From: a virus
DNA: 30,612 bases
Direction: 5' to 3' (one strand)
Virus record (IMG/VR): IMGVR_UViG_3300029952_000097
Location: 1 to 30,612 of that record
A program made the position numbers and the translations under genes. The first letter of the stretch is position 1. Every line of letters starts with the position of its first letter. Under the pieces are notes generated by a model. The model searched no databases, had not been told where the DNA came from, and saw only the letters and a program-made list of their open reading frames with translations. Of the stretch, positions 5,714 to 12,223 are shown in pieces.

Positions 5714-6628
5714 ATGTCTTCGCAACTATCTCCGGAACAAAGATCTTTGAATGGTGGTCGTTCTCTCAATGCCATCTGGGATTCCCCTCGTCTTGACTGC
5801 TATGAAAAATTGTTTCTACAATTTCTAGGATCGTGTGCTGATTTCAGTGGCGATTTTACAGACTTCAGTTTCCACTCCCTCAAAAAATTAGAAGAAGCTA
5901 CAAGCCTTTCCCGACGCAAACTCCTCTACGTGGCCAAAGATTTAGAAGAAAAAAGCTATATACTGCGCGAAAAAAGATTCTTCGTTCAAGACAATACTAA
6001 AGCTCCTTCCAACTATTCACTGACTAAAAAAATATTCGATGAGTACATCCTAATTCTTAGAGAACGGGATGCTAAGAAAGCTCAAGATGGTGCACAGTAT
6101 GCACCAGGTAGTGCACAGTATGCACCAGGTAGTGCACAGTATGCACTAGGGGTAGTGCACAGCGTGCACGAGGGTAGTGCACAGCGTGCACATGATCTCC
6201 CCCAACAGACTTCCCCCATTTCGAATTCCCCCAGTCTTTCTTTAAACCCACCCTTGGTGGCTTCCAAAGTTGAGAAAACTGAAGGTAGTAAAATTTGGGA
6301 TGCTTATAAGGAAGCCTATGAAAGAAGATATCGAGTAGCACCTGTTCGAAACGCCAAGACTAACTCTCAATGCGCTAGTCTACACAAACGCCTAGGGGAA
6401 AATGCTGTTGAGGTAATAACTTTCTATCTTACTCATAATGCCCAGAAGTACGTAGCTAACTGTCATCCTATAGGCTTCGCTCTATCAGATGCCGAATCTT
6501 TGAATACACAAATGTTGAATGGAAAAGCCGTCACTCACAAAGATGCTGTAAACGTAGATAAACGACAGACCACCATGAATTCCCTAGAAAGAGCCCTTGA
6601 GCTTATGAGAGGGAAAAGTAATGGATGA
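5714..6628 (+). CDS. Lambda O-like replication initiator
   Basis: The 304-aa protein has an N-terminal winged-helix region (residues 20-95, with YEKLFLQFLGSC and LEEATSLSRRKLLYVAKDLE) like phage O-type initiators. A repeat-bearing linker (126-159, AQYAPGS units) and a low-complexity P/S stretch follow. The C-terminal helical domain starts at KIWDAYKEAYERR (about 194). Its gene contains five origin-like iterons, as lambda O contains the lambda origin. The next gene overlaps by eight bases and is P-like. It probably binds the iterons and recruits a helicase loader. The initiator call rests on architecture and context rather than a certain family match. Confidence 0.7.
   Translation: MSSQLSPEQRSLNGGRSLNAIWDSPRLDCYEKLFLQFLGSCADFSGDFTDFSFHSLKKLEEATSLSRRKLLYVAKDLEEKSYILREKRFFVQDNTKAPSNYSLTKKIFDEYILILRERDAKKAQDGAQYAPGSAQYAPGSAQYALGVVHSVHEGSAQRAHDLPQQTSPISNSPSLSLNPPLVASKVEKTEGSKIWDAYKEAYERRYRVAPVRNAKTNSQCASLHKRLGENAVEVITFYLTHNAQKYVANCHPIGFALSDAESLNTQMLNGKAVTHKDAVNVDKRQTTMNSLERALELMRGKSNG
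6090..6191 (+). repeat. Five-copy iteron cluster, candidate replication origin
   Basis: Five 15-base units GTGCA-N5-TGCAC start at 6090, 6111, 6132, 6155 and 6177. Each is itself a dyad. The first three have CAGTA in the middle and the last two CAGCG. Spacings are 21, 21, 23 and 22 bases, about two helical turns. Copy 4 lies in a different reading frame from the others and copy 5 returns to the first frame. The repeat is therefore kept at DNA level and not as a protein repeat. This matches origin iterons inside an initiator gene. Confidence 0.72.
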
Positions 6629-7142
6629 AAAGTACAAAGAAAGGATAATCAAAGGGTTGTACTGCTTAGCAGATATCACTGACAAAGAGCTATCTCCCGA
6701 AATAGCCAATATCTATGCCAGTAAGATAGCTCGCATTCCTCAGGAAACATTACTGTCCGTCCTCAATGAATGCTTGTCTTCAGAATCACGTTTTCCAACT
6801 ATATCTAGAATATTTGAGCTGTGCGGGGTGCCGTCGCACAAATCATTAGCCGAAAGTGAAGTGAACAATATCATCTCACAAATCATGGCCGCAGCCCAAA
6901 AAGGCCATCAGAATGTAAAAGAAAAGGATATGTCACCTACTGCATGGCAAGTAGCCAGAGAGTATGGGGGTTTCTACAAAGTTTGTTATGAGCCTGACAA
7001 TTATCTTCAAAAAAATTTACAAAATATCGCAAAAGAGATTATCAGGAAAAGAGATGAGAAGAAGCAAATAGAAAGTGCTCCGTCGGAATCTAGAGGACTA
7101 CAGTCAGCCAAAGATGTTCTCAAGCTAGTCACAGGACAATAG
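6621..7142 (+). CDS. P-like helicase loader candidate, 173 aa
   Basis: It overlaps the O-like gene by eight bases (ATGGATGA). Residues 20-75 hold DKELSPEIANIYASKIARIP and then FPTISRIFELCG. That resembles the N-terminal helical domain of phage helicase loaders such as lambda P and SPP1 G39P, where several helices are followed by a conserved FPT motif. The middle has TAWQVAREYGGFYKVCY and the C-terminus is charged. Synteny (initiator then loader) is the strongest argument. The likely role is loading the host DnaB helicase, since no phage helicase is seen in the window. Confidence 0.55.
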   Translation: MDEKYKERIIKGLYCLADITDKELSPEIANIYASKIARIPQETLLSVLNECLSSESRFPTISRIFELCGVPSHKSLAESEVNNIISQIMAAAQKGHQNVKEKDMSPTAWQVAREYGGFYKVCYEPDNYLQKNLQNIAKEIIRKRDEKKQIESAPSESRGLQSAKDVLKLVTGQ

Positions 7143-7152
7143 GAACGACAAA

Positions 7153-7181
7153 AAAGCTCTCTTGTAGGTCAAGAAAGCTTT
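7153..7181 (-). terminator. Leftward terminator-like hairpin
   Basis: AAAGCTCTCTTG (7153-7164) and CAAGAAAGCTTT (7170-7181) form a 12-bp stem with one mismatch and a five-base loop. On the leftward transcript the stem is followed by TTTTTTG. On the rightward transcript no U tract follows beyond the stem. It lies just after the P-like gene, antisense to the late operon's read-through path. Confidence 0.5.
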
Positions 7182-7214
7182 CAACGAAATCATCATCAGA
7201 AAGGATGAGATATT

Positions 7215-7490
7215 ATGGATAACAGAAAACTGATTACCGGACAATTCGAAAGAGGATCAGATGATGGGTATATCCAAAATTTAGTGGAAAGCATCAAAAG
7301 GCTACAGGCCCTAGTAGTAAAGAACGATCCGATTCCAGATCCTGATATTTTCAAAGAGAAAATAATCGATGAAATGGAGACTCTTCTTGCGAATTTTGAA
7401 AAGGAATTTTGGGAGGAACAAATAAAACGCAAAGCATATTTAGACAAGTTAGGAAGAGATAGTTCTTTTGTTAAAACATCTCCTGGATAG
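7215..7490 (+). CDS. Unknown helical protein, 91 aa
   Basis: ATG 7215 follows AAAGGATGAG. The protein is mostly helical and charged (YIQNLVESIKRLQALVVKND, then KIIDEMETLLANFEKEFWEE). It shows no membrane segment or known motif. It sits between two leftward terminator-like hairpins. The family is not recognised. Confidence 0.5.
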   Translation: MDNRKLITGQFERGSDDGYIQNLVESIKRLQALVVKNDPIPDPDIFKEKIIDEMETLLANFEKEFWEEQIKRKAYLDKLGRDSSFVKTSPG

Positions 7491-7543
7491 ATTAAAGAAT
7501 TCCCCGCATTTTTTAATTTAGCTAATGTACAAGAAAGATAAAA

Positions 7544-7562
7544 TCCCTACACCATGTAGGGA
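7544..7562 (-). terminator. Leftward terminator-like hairpin
   Basis: TCCCTACA (7544-7551) and TGTAGGGA (7555-7562) form an exact 8-bp stem with a three-base loop. Leftward, the stem is followed by TTTTATCTTTC. Rightward it is followed by AGTGCAAC, with no U tract. It is the first such signal met by leftward late transcription after the MazG-like gene. Confidence 0.5.
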
Positions 7563-7608
7563 AGTGCAACACCAAGGATCAACTTGATTATATCACAGGA
7601 GCCGAAAA

Positions 7609-7821
7609 ATGAAATATAGTCGCATGATAGAATTGTCGCAGAAGTTACAATTAGCAATCCATTTGTTGCAAGAAGATTGCATTCACAGAGAAGAATGCGG
7701 AATTAATGCCAAAAAAATTAAAAGGATAGTAGACGAACTGAAACCCATCCACCAAGATTTCATGCTAGAGAGTCAATATATTATCGATAGATTTGTGGAA
7801 GCTAATGATTTTAAGGATTAA
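7609..7821 (+). CDS. Last gene of the early strand, unknown, 70 aa
   Basis: ATG follows ACAGGAGCCG. The protein is helical (MIELSQKLQLAIHLLQEDCI) with cysteines in the CIHREECG segment. Two cysteines and one histidine are too few for a confident metal site. Its stop overlaps the stop of the convergent MazG-like gene by four bases. Function unknown. Confidence 0.5.
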   Translation: MKYSRMIELSQKLQLAIHLLQEDCIHREECGINAKKIKRIVDELKPIHQDFMLESQYIIDRFVEANDFKD

Positions 7822-8144
7822 TCTTTGCTCAGCTTATCTGCAATAAACATTGCATAGAGGGCGACATCAGTTGCTTCTGAGACGATTCTTTGTTTAAACT
7901 TCTCGTTCTGAAAAGTTTCTCCTTGGCCTTTCGCAATCTGTAAACGCATGCAAGCCTCAAAAAGCTCATAAACTTCCCCTTTAAGCCCGTCGAATAGTTC
8001 TTCCCATCTCTTATCCTTCCAATCACCCTTGCTCGCGTTCTTGGTCAAATTTAGAGTGCTGAGCATATCTTCTGCGAACTGTTCTATTTCTTCGTCGCCC
8101 CTGAGCTTTATAGTTTCTTTCCCTATCACCGTTAAAAATTCCAT
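7818..8144 (-). CDS. MazG-like NTP pyrophosphohydrolase
   Basis: The 108-aa protein has the paired metal-binding motifs of the all-alpha NTP pyrophosphatase (MazG/dUTPase-like) superfamily. The first is GLKGEVYELFEA with E57-x-x-E60. The second is SEATDVALYAMFIAD with E90-x-x-D93. The order and spacing fit the EXXE...EXXD pattern. Such enzymes hydrolyse nucleoside triphosphates to monophosphates, adjusting nucleotide pools or alarmones. It is the last gene of the late operon and overlaps the upstream gene by 13 bases. The substrate cannot be told from sequence. Confidence 0.72.
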   Translation of the reverse strand: MEFLTVIGKETIKLRGDEEIEQFAEDMLSTLNLTKNASKGDWKDKRWEELFDGLKGEVYELFEACMRLQIAKGQGETFQNEKFKQRIVSEATDVALYAMFIADKLSKD

Positions 8145-8704
8145 GCTAATCCGACTCCCACTTCTGATCTGTGAATGTTGTAGCTAACTACCCCTGAGAA
8201 TCCTAGAAACAGGTCTCTAGATGCACTGATGACGATTTCAATATCATTAGTCGTCTTGGGCCGCTCGAAGCTCACCACGGGCAAATACGCAAGAATTCCA
8301 AGGTGATATTGATTCCCAACGGGTTCTACTACTTTTTCGCTTATTTCATCAGTTTTTTTTAAAGATCGTTTGGAGCTAAACTCCGTGAGTGCATCATGCA
8401 CGTTCGAGTAAGTAGTAATAGTACGCTCTTCAGCTACTGTCTGCGGAGTCGAATCACAAACAGTGGCCTCAGAGGTTCGGAGTTGTGATGGAGATCCCAA
8501 CCGCTGAGAGTATACAACAATATGCTCTCGCTTGATAGTATGATCTTCGTGAACCTGTGAAATCTTTATATCTTCTTGCGACTCTAGAACGTGTTGCAAT
8601 TGATTGGTAATTGATGCTTTTTTACTATTTATAATTGTATGACTCGTCATAAAGCCCATAGCAAAAAAGAGAACTGCTATGATAAAAGTGTGTTTTAATT
8701 CCAT
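8132..8704 (-). CDS. Membrane-anchored protein with an outer-membrane-like C-terminus, 190 aa
   Basis: Residues 5-20 (HTFIIAVLFFAMGFMTSH region) form a signal anchor. A polar, probably extended or coiled segment follows to about 130. The last 60 residues alternate in beta-strand fashion and end GVGLAWNF, with the terminal phenylalanine typical of beta-barrel proteins. The start directly follows the preceding stop. An envelope-spanning role such as a spanin or outer-membrane modifier is possible. No lipobox is present. Family not recognised. Confidence 0.55.
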   Translation of the reverse strand: MELKHTFIIAVLFFAMGFMTSHTIINSKKASITNQLQHVLESQEDIKISQVHEDHTIKREHIVVYSQRLGSPSQLRTSEATVCDSTPQTVAEERTITTYSNVHDALTEFSSKRSLKKTDEISEKVVEPVGNQYHLGILAYLPVVSFERPKTTNDIEIVISASRDLFLGFSGVVSYNIHRSEVGVGLAWNF

Positions 8705-8971
8705 CTATTTTACTCGCTGATTGAGGAGCTCAATCCTGAGAACCATCTCGTTGATGCTCTTGTTCACATCATCAAGCTTGGCTTCGTTATGAGTATTGTC
8801 TGCTACACATTGGGTTGCCTGCTTTTCTAAAGCGTTCAGGAAGATATAGCTAAATCCGGCAATCCCAACTATTGAAAGAATTGCTAGCATCATTAGCAAA
8901 ACAAAGTGACCGTTGCTTCCAGCTACCCCGGAAACAACAGTCGAAAATGCCTTGTTAGTATTGTCATCCAT
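8705..8971 (-). CDS. Single-span protein with a coiled-coil tail, 88 aa
   Basis: The N-terminal 20 residues are polar, a strong membrane span covers 23-47 (FVLLMMLAILSIVGIAGFSY), and residues 55-88 look like a coiled coil (EAKLDDVNKSINEMVLRIEL). AGGAG lies upstream next to a TAGTTA/TAACTA dyad. Paired with the next membrane-anchored gene, it could be a lysis protein (holin or inner-membrane spanin). Only topology supports this. Confidence 0.55.
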   Translation of the reverse strand: MDDNTNKAFSTVVSGVAGSNGHFVLLMMLAILSIVGIAGFSYIFLNALEKQATQCVADNTHNEAKLDDVNKSINEMVLRIELLNQRVK

Positions 8972-9014
8972 TTTTGCAGTACTCCTAGTTATTAACTAAG
9001 CGTACCACAAATTA

Positions 9015-9461
9015 TTAGGCGGGGTACCAAGCGTTGGAATTAGAATCGTAAATGTAAGCAAAGTGTCCGCCAACAGTTCCGGCAGTGATCGCGGTACCGA
9101 TGATGGATGAACCGTCAGTCGTAGCAACCGTAAGAGCCGTAACAACCTGACTAAAACTTACAACGACTTTTTGACCGGCTTGCAAGGTCTTAGAGGTAAT
9201 CGCTGGTAAGTTTATAGTCAGAGCTGCAATTGTTCCTGCTGGGTTTACAATAGAGTTGCTGTAAACAAGAGTGATTGTTGTGCCTGTAAGAGGCGTGAAA
9301 TAGTCGTAAGCTTTTCCTACGGATGCAACGAGTGCTCCCACAGAATTATACTGTACAACTGCTCCGTTGATCGGAGTTAGATAGACATAAGCTCCGCCAT
9401 TCAGGGAAGCGACGATTCCCGCAGGGGTTTGCGGGGTTGGGACGTAAGTAGTTTCTGACAT
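9015..9461 (-). CDS. Beta-rich putative virion protein, 148 aa
   Basis: The composition is rich in T, S, G, V and A, typical of phage surface beta structures. Examples are ITLVYSNSIVNPAGTIAALT and TDGSSIIGTAITAGTVGGHF. It ends with YIYDSNSNAWYPA, a tail seen in many appendage-type proteins. No catalytic motif is visible. It is probably a decoration or minor tail protein, inferred from composition and position in the late operon. Confidence 0.5.
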   Translation of the reverse strand: MSETTYVPTPQTPAGIVASLNGGAYVYLTPINGAVVQYNSVGALVASVGKAYDYFTPLTGTTITLVYSNSIVNPAGTIAALTINLPAITSKTLQAGQKVVVSFSQVVTALTVATTDGSSIIGTAITAGTVGGHFAYIYDSNSNAWYPA

Positions 9462-9476
9462 AGCAATGCTCCTTTA

Positions 9477-9872
9477 TTAGTTTGCGGCTGCTGGTGCTGT
9501 TGGGGCTGCCTCAGGGGCCGCTGGAATCGATGCGTGAACTGCTGCTGCTGCTACGCCTGCCATCACAACATGTGAAGCTGCTGTAGCTGCTGGGAGAACT
9601 GCTTGGACCTTAGTAATCACGGCCATGATGCTTTGAATGCTAGCGTAGACTTTTTGCAATAAAGCAAGATCAGCCGCAGGAACGCCCATGATGCTCCCAA
9701 GAGCTGTCAAAGTTGTCACGGCATAGCTAACATTAGATTCCATATCTGCAATTGCGCCTTCGAGGCCACCCTTAGAAGTTATGTAAGCTTGAAATTCTGC
9801 ATCAGCACTCATGAAAGCTTTTTTGACAGTTGCAAGTGCGGACTCGATATCATTTAAGAATGCGCTAGTCAT
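9477..9872 (-). CDS. Helical Ala-rich protein, 131 aa
   Basis: It is predicted largely helical (IESALATVKKAFMSADAEFQ), with moderately hydrophobic Ala/Val stretches around residues 100-115 and a Pro/Ala tail (AAPEAAPTAPAAAN). No signal peptide or recognised domain is seen. It is transcribed with small late genes between the fibre block and the membrane proteins. Function unknown. Confidence 0.5.
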   Translation of the reverse strand: MTSAFLNDIESALATVKKAFMSADAEFQAYITSKGGLEGAIADMESNVSYAVTTLTALGSIMGVPAADLALLQKVYASIQSIMAVITKVQAVLPAATAASHVVMAGVAAAAVHASIPAAPEAAPTAPAAAN

Positions 9873-9882
9873 AGAAAACTCC

Positions 9883-10113
9883 TTATTTCATGCCTGGTTC
9901 ACGTGGGGAAACTTTATTCGTAGAGATAGCTTTATCGTGCGGGATTCTTTCAGTGATGTGGCTAGGATTATAAACGACATCTACTTTTTGGTGGTGACCT
10001 TCACTGATAGAATAAACTCCACTGGAGCCTAATTCTGCCTTTGGCGGCGGAGGACTATTTTTAGTAATCTTATCTTCCCACTTCGCCGCTTTGTACTCGT
10101 CCATTTCTCTCAT
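9883..10113 (-). CDS. Small protein with an HH-KV-VYNP motif, 76 aa
   Basis: The start overlaps the stop of the upstream gene (ATGA). After a lysine-rich N-terminus and PPPP, residues 40-56 read HHQKVDVVYNPSHITER. The neighbouring upstream gene carries a closely similar segment, so the two genes share a motif. No known domain is recognised. It may be a small virion or host-interaction protein. Confidence 0.5.
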   Translation of the reverse strand: MREMDEYKAAKWEDKITKNSPPPPKAELGSSGVYSISEGHHQKVDVVYNPSHITERIPHDKAISTNKVSPREPGMK

Positions 10114-10316
10114 TTCTTTTTCCTTTTTTCTGCATGTTCAGGATTGTAAACTTCTTCTACTTTACTGTGGTGCTTTTTTAGATGCCCCTTGTGAACGCTC
10201 TCACCTTTTTCATGATAAGCAGCAGCTATACTCTGTGCTTGTGAATGGCCTGCAGCCATCATCTCTTTGATGTTTTGTTTAAAGACTTTATCAGATTTAC
10301 CTTTGTGTAATGGCAT
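10110..10316 (-). CDS. Small basic phage protein (MPLxKGKS type), 68 aa
   Basis: The N-terminus MPLHKGKSDKVFKQNIKEMM with HSQAQSIAAAY closely follows a widespread short phage protein type that begins MPLKKGKS and includes NIKE-M and QA-AIA. Its function is not established. A His/Lys-rich stretch (GHLKKHHSKVEEVYNPEH) then follows and matches the next gene's motif. The protein is strongly basic, with a KRKKK end. Confidence 0.65.
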   Translation of the reverse strand: MPLHKGKSDKVFKQNIKEMMAAGHSQAQSIAAAYHEKGESVHKGHLKKHHSKVEEVYNPEHAEKRKKK

Positions 10317-10327
10317 CTCTCAAATCC

Positions 10328-10453
10328 TTATTTTTTCTTTGACATCTTTTCTTTCATCATTTTCATTTTCTCTTTATGCTTCGCTTCCATTTCTTTCATC
10401 TTCTCTTTGTGAGCGTGCATCTTCCCTTTTTCTTTATCCATTTTCTTTTCCAT
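10328..10453 (-). CDS. Tiny Lys/Met/Glu-rich protein, 41 aa
   Basis: An ATG at 10453 stands six bases behind AAGGAG and opens a 41-codon frame ending at TAA 10328. The composition is almost only K, E, M and H (for example KMKEMEAKHKEKMKMMKEKM), forming a single charged helix. The strong ribosome site and late-operon spacing argue for a real gene. The extreme composition could also be low-complexity chance. Confidence 0.5.
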   Translation of the reverse strand: MEKKMDKEKGKMHAHKEKMKEMEAKHKEKMKMMKEKMSKKK

Positions 10454-10514
10454 CTCAATCTCCTTAAATTATTAAACTAGGACTGTGTTAGCTTTTACTA
10501 TATCGTAAGTTTCC

Positions 10515-11573
10515 TCAAAATCCTTGTCCACCGGGAAAATTATTTACAAAGGTGTCAAGCGTACAAGTGCTACCCGGAGCCACTCCGTAGTCGGCGGCGA
10601 AAACATAGTTTCCACTGTTATCTCCATACATCGCTATCGAGCCAAAAACCGCGTTGGCCACTCCCGTATAAGCAGTAGTTACTTTGATCGGAGATGACCT
10701 ATTGGTAATATCAAAACACTCCAAAATACCCCCATGAGTCGCATCTGCTCCGCTTGGAACGTAAAGATAACTAGATTGGTTTTGGGTAACAATGGCTAAG
10801 TTACCGCTGTTGAAAGCGGCTGCTGGTGTTATTATTGAAAGCGAATTTGGCGCTAAAGGATTAGTGATGTCAACAACAATTATACGACTCACATTTCCGT
10901 CTGTTACGAAAGCTGTTGCAGTGTCCAAGGACAATGTTATTCCGAGAGGTTTTGTATTGGCCGGTAGCGTATAAGTGTTTTGTAATACTGGAGCTGTCGG
11001 GGTACTGATGTTCCAAGTCTTTAGGTAACGAACTGTCCAGGGAGTCGCCGTCTGGAAGTTAGTTGTGTACAGAGTTGTTCCGTTAATGGCTATGCCGAAT
11101 GACTTATTTAAAGTTCCACCTTCTTGGTACACTTGCACGGGCAGCGCTGGATTTGTTACGTCCACGACTGTGAGACCCTTGTTCTGCGTAGAAATATAAC
11201 AATAGTTTCCTTGAACCACGCAGGAATAAAGCGCACCAGCGGCGCCCGTAATTGCACAGGTTCCCACTTTGTTAGGAGCAGAAGGGTTTGAAACATCAAC
11301 GATATACAAACTACTACTGCCAGAAGATGGAACATATAAGTATTTCCCTTGAATCGCGACGTCGTAAGCCCCGGCGTAGCCTGCGATTAGTTGGCTCTTG
11401 AGTACAGGAGCTTTCGGATTATAGATGTCGAAAATAGACACTGTTGCTGAAGCGGAACCACATACGTAGGCATAATGCCCCTGGATTGTAAGAGCGCTTA
11501 GTTTAACGTTTGCACCAGGCACTGATGTTTGCGTAACTTGTTGGAGTAAAATCGGCAAACTGATCATGTTCAT
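10515..11573 (-). CDS. LVIVD-repeat beta-propeller protein, 352 aa
   Basis: Six copies of a D-x-x-NP-x-x-P motif recur about every 45-50 residues: FDIYNPKAP (about 48), IVDVSNPSAP (91), VVDVTNPALP (136), WNISTPTAP (187), VVDITNPLAP (233) and FDITNRSSP (287). Each follows a strand pair. This is the pattern of LVIVD repeats, which fold as a beta-propeller. There is no signal peptide. As the last large gene of the appendage cluster it is a candidate receptor-binding or tail-associated protein, which is inferred. Such repeats are better known from bacterial and archaeal surface proteins. Confidence 0.7.
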   Translation of the reverse strand: MNMISLPILLQQVTQTSVPGANVKLSALTIQGHYAYVCGSASATVSIFDIYNPKAPVLKSQLIAGYAGAYDVAIQGKYLYVPSSGSSSLYIVDVSNPSAPNKVGTCAITGAAGALYSCVVQGNYCYISTQNKGLTVVDVTNPALPVQVYQEGGTLNKSFGIAINGTTLYTTNFQTATPWTVRYLKTWNISTPTAPVLQNTYTLPANTKPLGITLSLDTATAFVTDGNVSRIIVVDITNPLAPNSLSIITPAAAFNSGNLAIVTQNQSSYLYVPSGADATHGGILECFDITNRSSPIKVTTAYTGVANAVFGSIAMYGDNSGNYVFAADYGVAPGSTCTLDTFVNNFPGGQGF

Positions 11574-11575
11574 TT

Positions 11576-11896
11576 TTAAACGCCCTTGCCGTTGTAAACC
11601 GCAATGACTGTTCCGGTTCCAGATGTATTCGTGTAAACTGCTTGAATGTATCTGAAACCAGCTTCAAAATAATTAACCAGAAAGTTCCCCGCAGCTCCGC
11701 CGGTGGCAGCAGAAGAGTTGGGAATTAATGTCCAGTTTGTGCCGTCACAGCTTGCATTTATGCTCACTGTTCCTGTCGGAGTTCCCGTCCAGGTGAACTG
11801 AATCGAAAAGGCTACAATATTACTTAAATCTATTGATGCACTGGTAGTCGTTGCTAGAACAGGAATATTCAGAATTATATTTTCAGTAAAACGCAT
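11576..11896 (-). CDS. Beta-sandwich minor structural protein, 106 aa
   Basis: The core VAFSIQFTWTGTPTGTVSIN and DGTNWTLIP, ending in YTNTSGTGTVIAVYNGKG, matches a common short phage structural module. The protein at 15825-16181 shares the GTPTGT strand pattern and layout, so the two may be paralogues. It probably decorates the tail or fibre. It lies two bases before the propeller gene. Confidence 0.6.
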   Translation of the reverse strand: MRFTENIILNIPVLATTTSASIDLSNIVAFSIQFTWTGTPTGTVSINASCDGTNWTLIPNSSAATGGAAGNFLVNYFEAGFRYIQAVYTNTSGTGTVIAVYNGKGV

Positions 11897-11905
11897 TGAG
11901 TCCCC

Positions 11906-12220
11906 TTATTCATTCAATCCTGGATATATTGCCGTTAATTGTGCAAAAACATTTGACCTAATGGGCGATGCCGTTACTGATACCGTCGCAGTTGTAAAAG
12001 CCGTGGAAGCACTTCTTTGAGTGAAACCAGACTGAGTGGGCCAAGTAATTATCTCGCACCTAATATTTATGGGGTAAGAAGGAATATTGTTTACAATAAT
12101 ATTCCCATTGCAATCTTCCAGATAATAAATTACTGGAGAACCTGTAAACGTTTCTTGACTCTGATTATTAGTTCCTGTTGAATCGTCAGCATATAGCTGA
12201 CATAATTTCTGATATGTCAT
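11906..12220 (-). CDS. Putative virion protein, 104 aa
   Basis: It begins MTYQKLCQLYADDSTGTNNQ and continues with a Thr/Ser-rich beta region (FTTATVSVTASPIRSNVFAQ). It is positioned three bases after the large fibre gene. No domain is recognised. A structural role is likely from composition and location. Confidence 0.5.
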   Translation of the reverse strand: MTYQKLCQLYADDSTGTNNQSQETFTGSPVIYYLEDCNGNIIVNNIPSYPINIRCEIITWPTQSGFTQRSASTAFTTATVSVTASPIRSNVFAQLTAIYPGLNE

Positions 12221-12223
12221 TTG

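Noticed and set aside
6090-6191. CRISPR array
   Set aside because: The units are 15-base dyads with 6-8 base gaps inside a coding frame, far too short for repeat-spacer structure.
6072-6341. Minus-strand frames with repeated Cys/Ala/Leu peptides
   Set aside because: They are antisense shadows of the iteron region in the O-like gene; the repeats arise from DNA iterons.
10267-10467. Plus-strand 66-aa hydrophobic frame
   Set aside because: It is the antisense of Lys/Glu-rich late genes (poly-pyrimidine strand gives Phe/Leu/Ser) and has no ribosome site.
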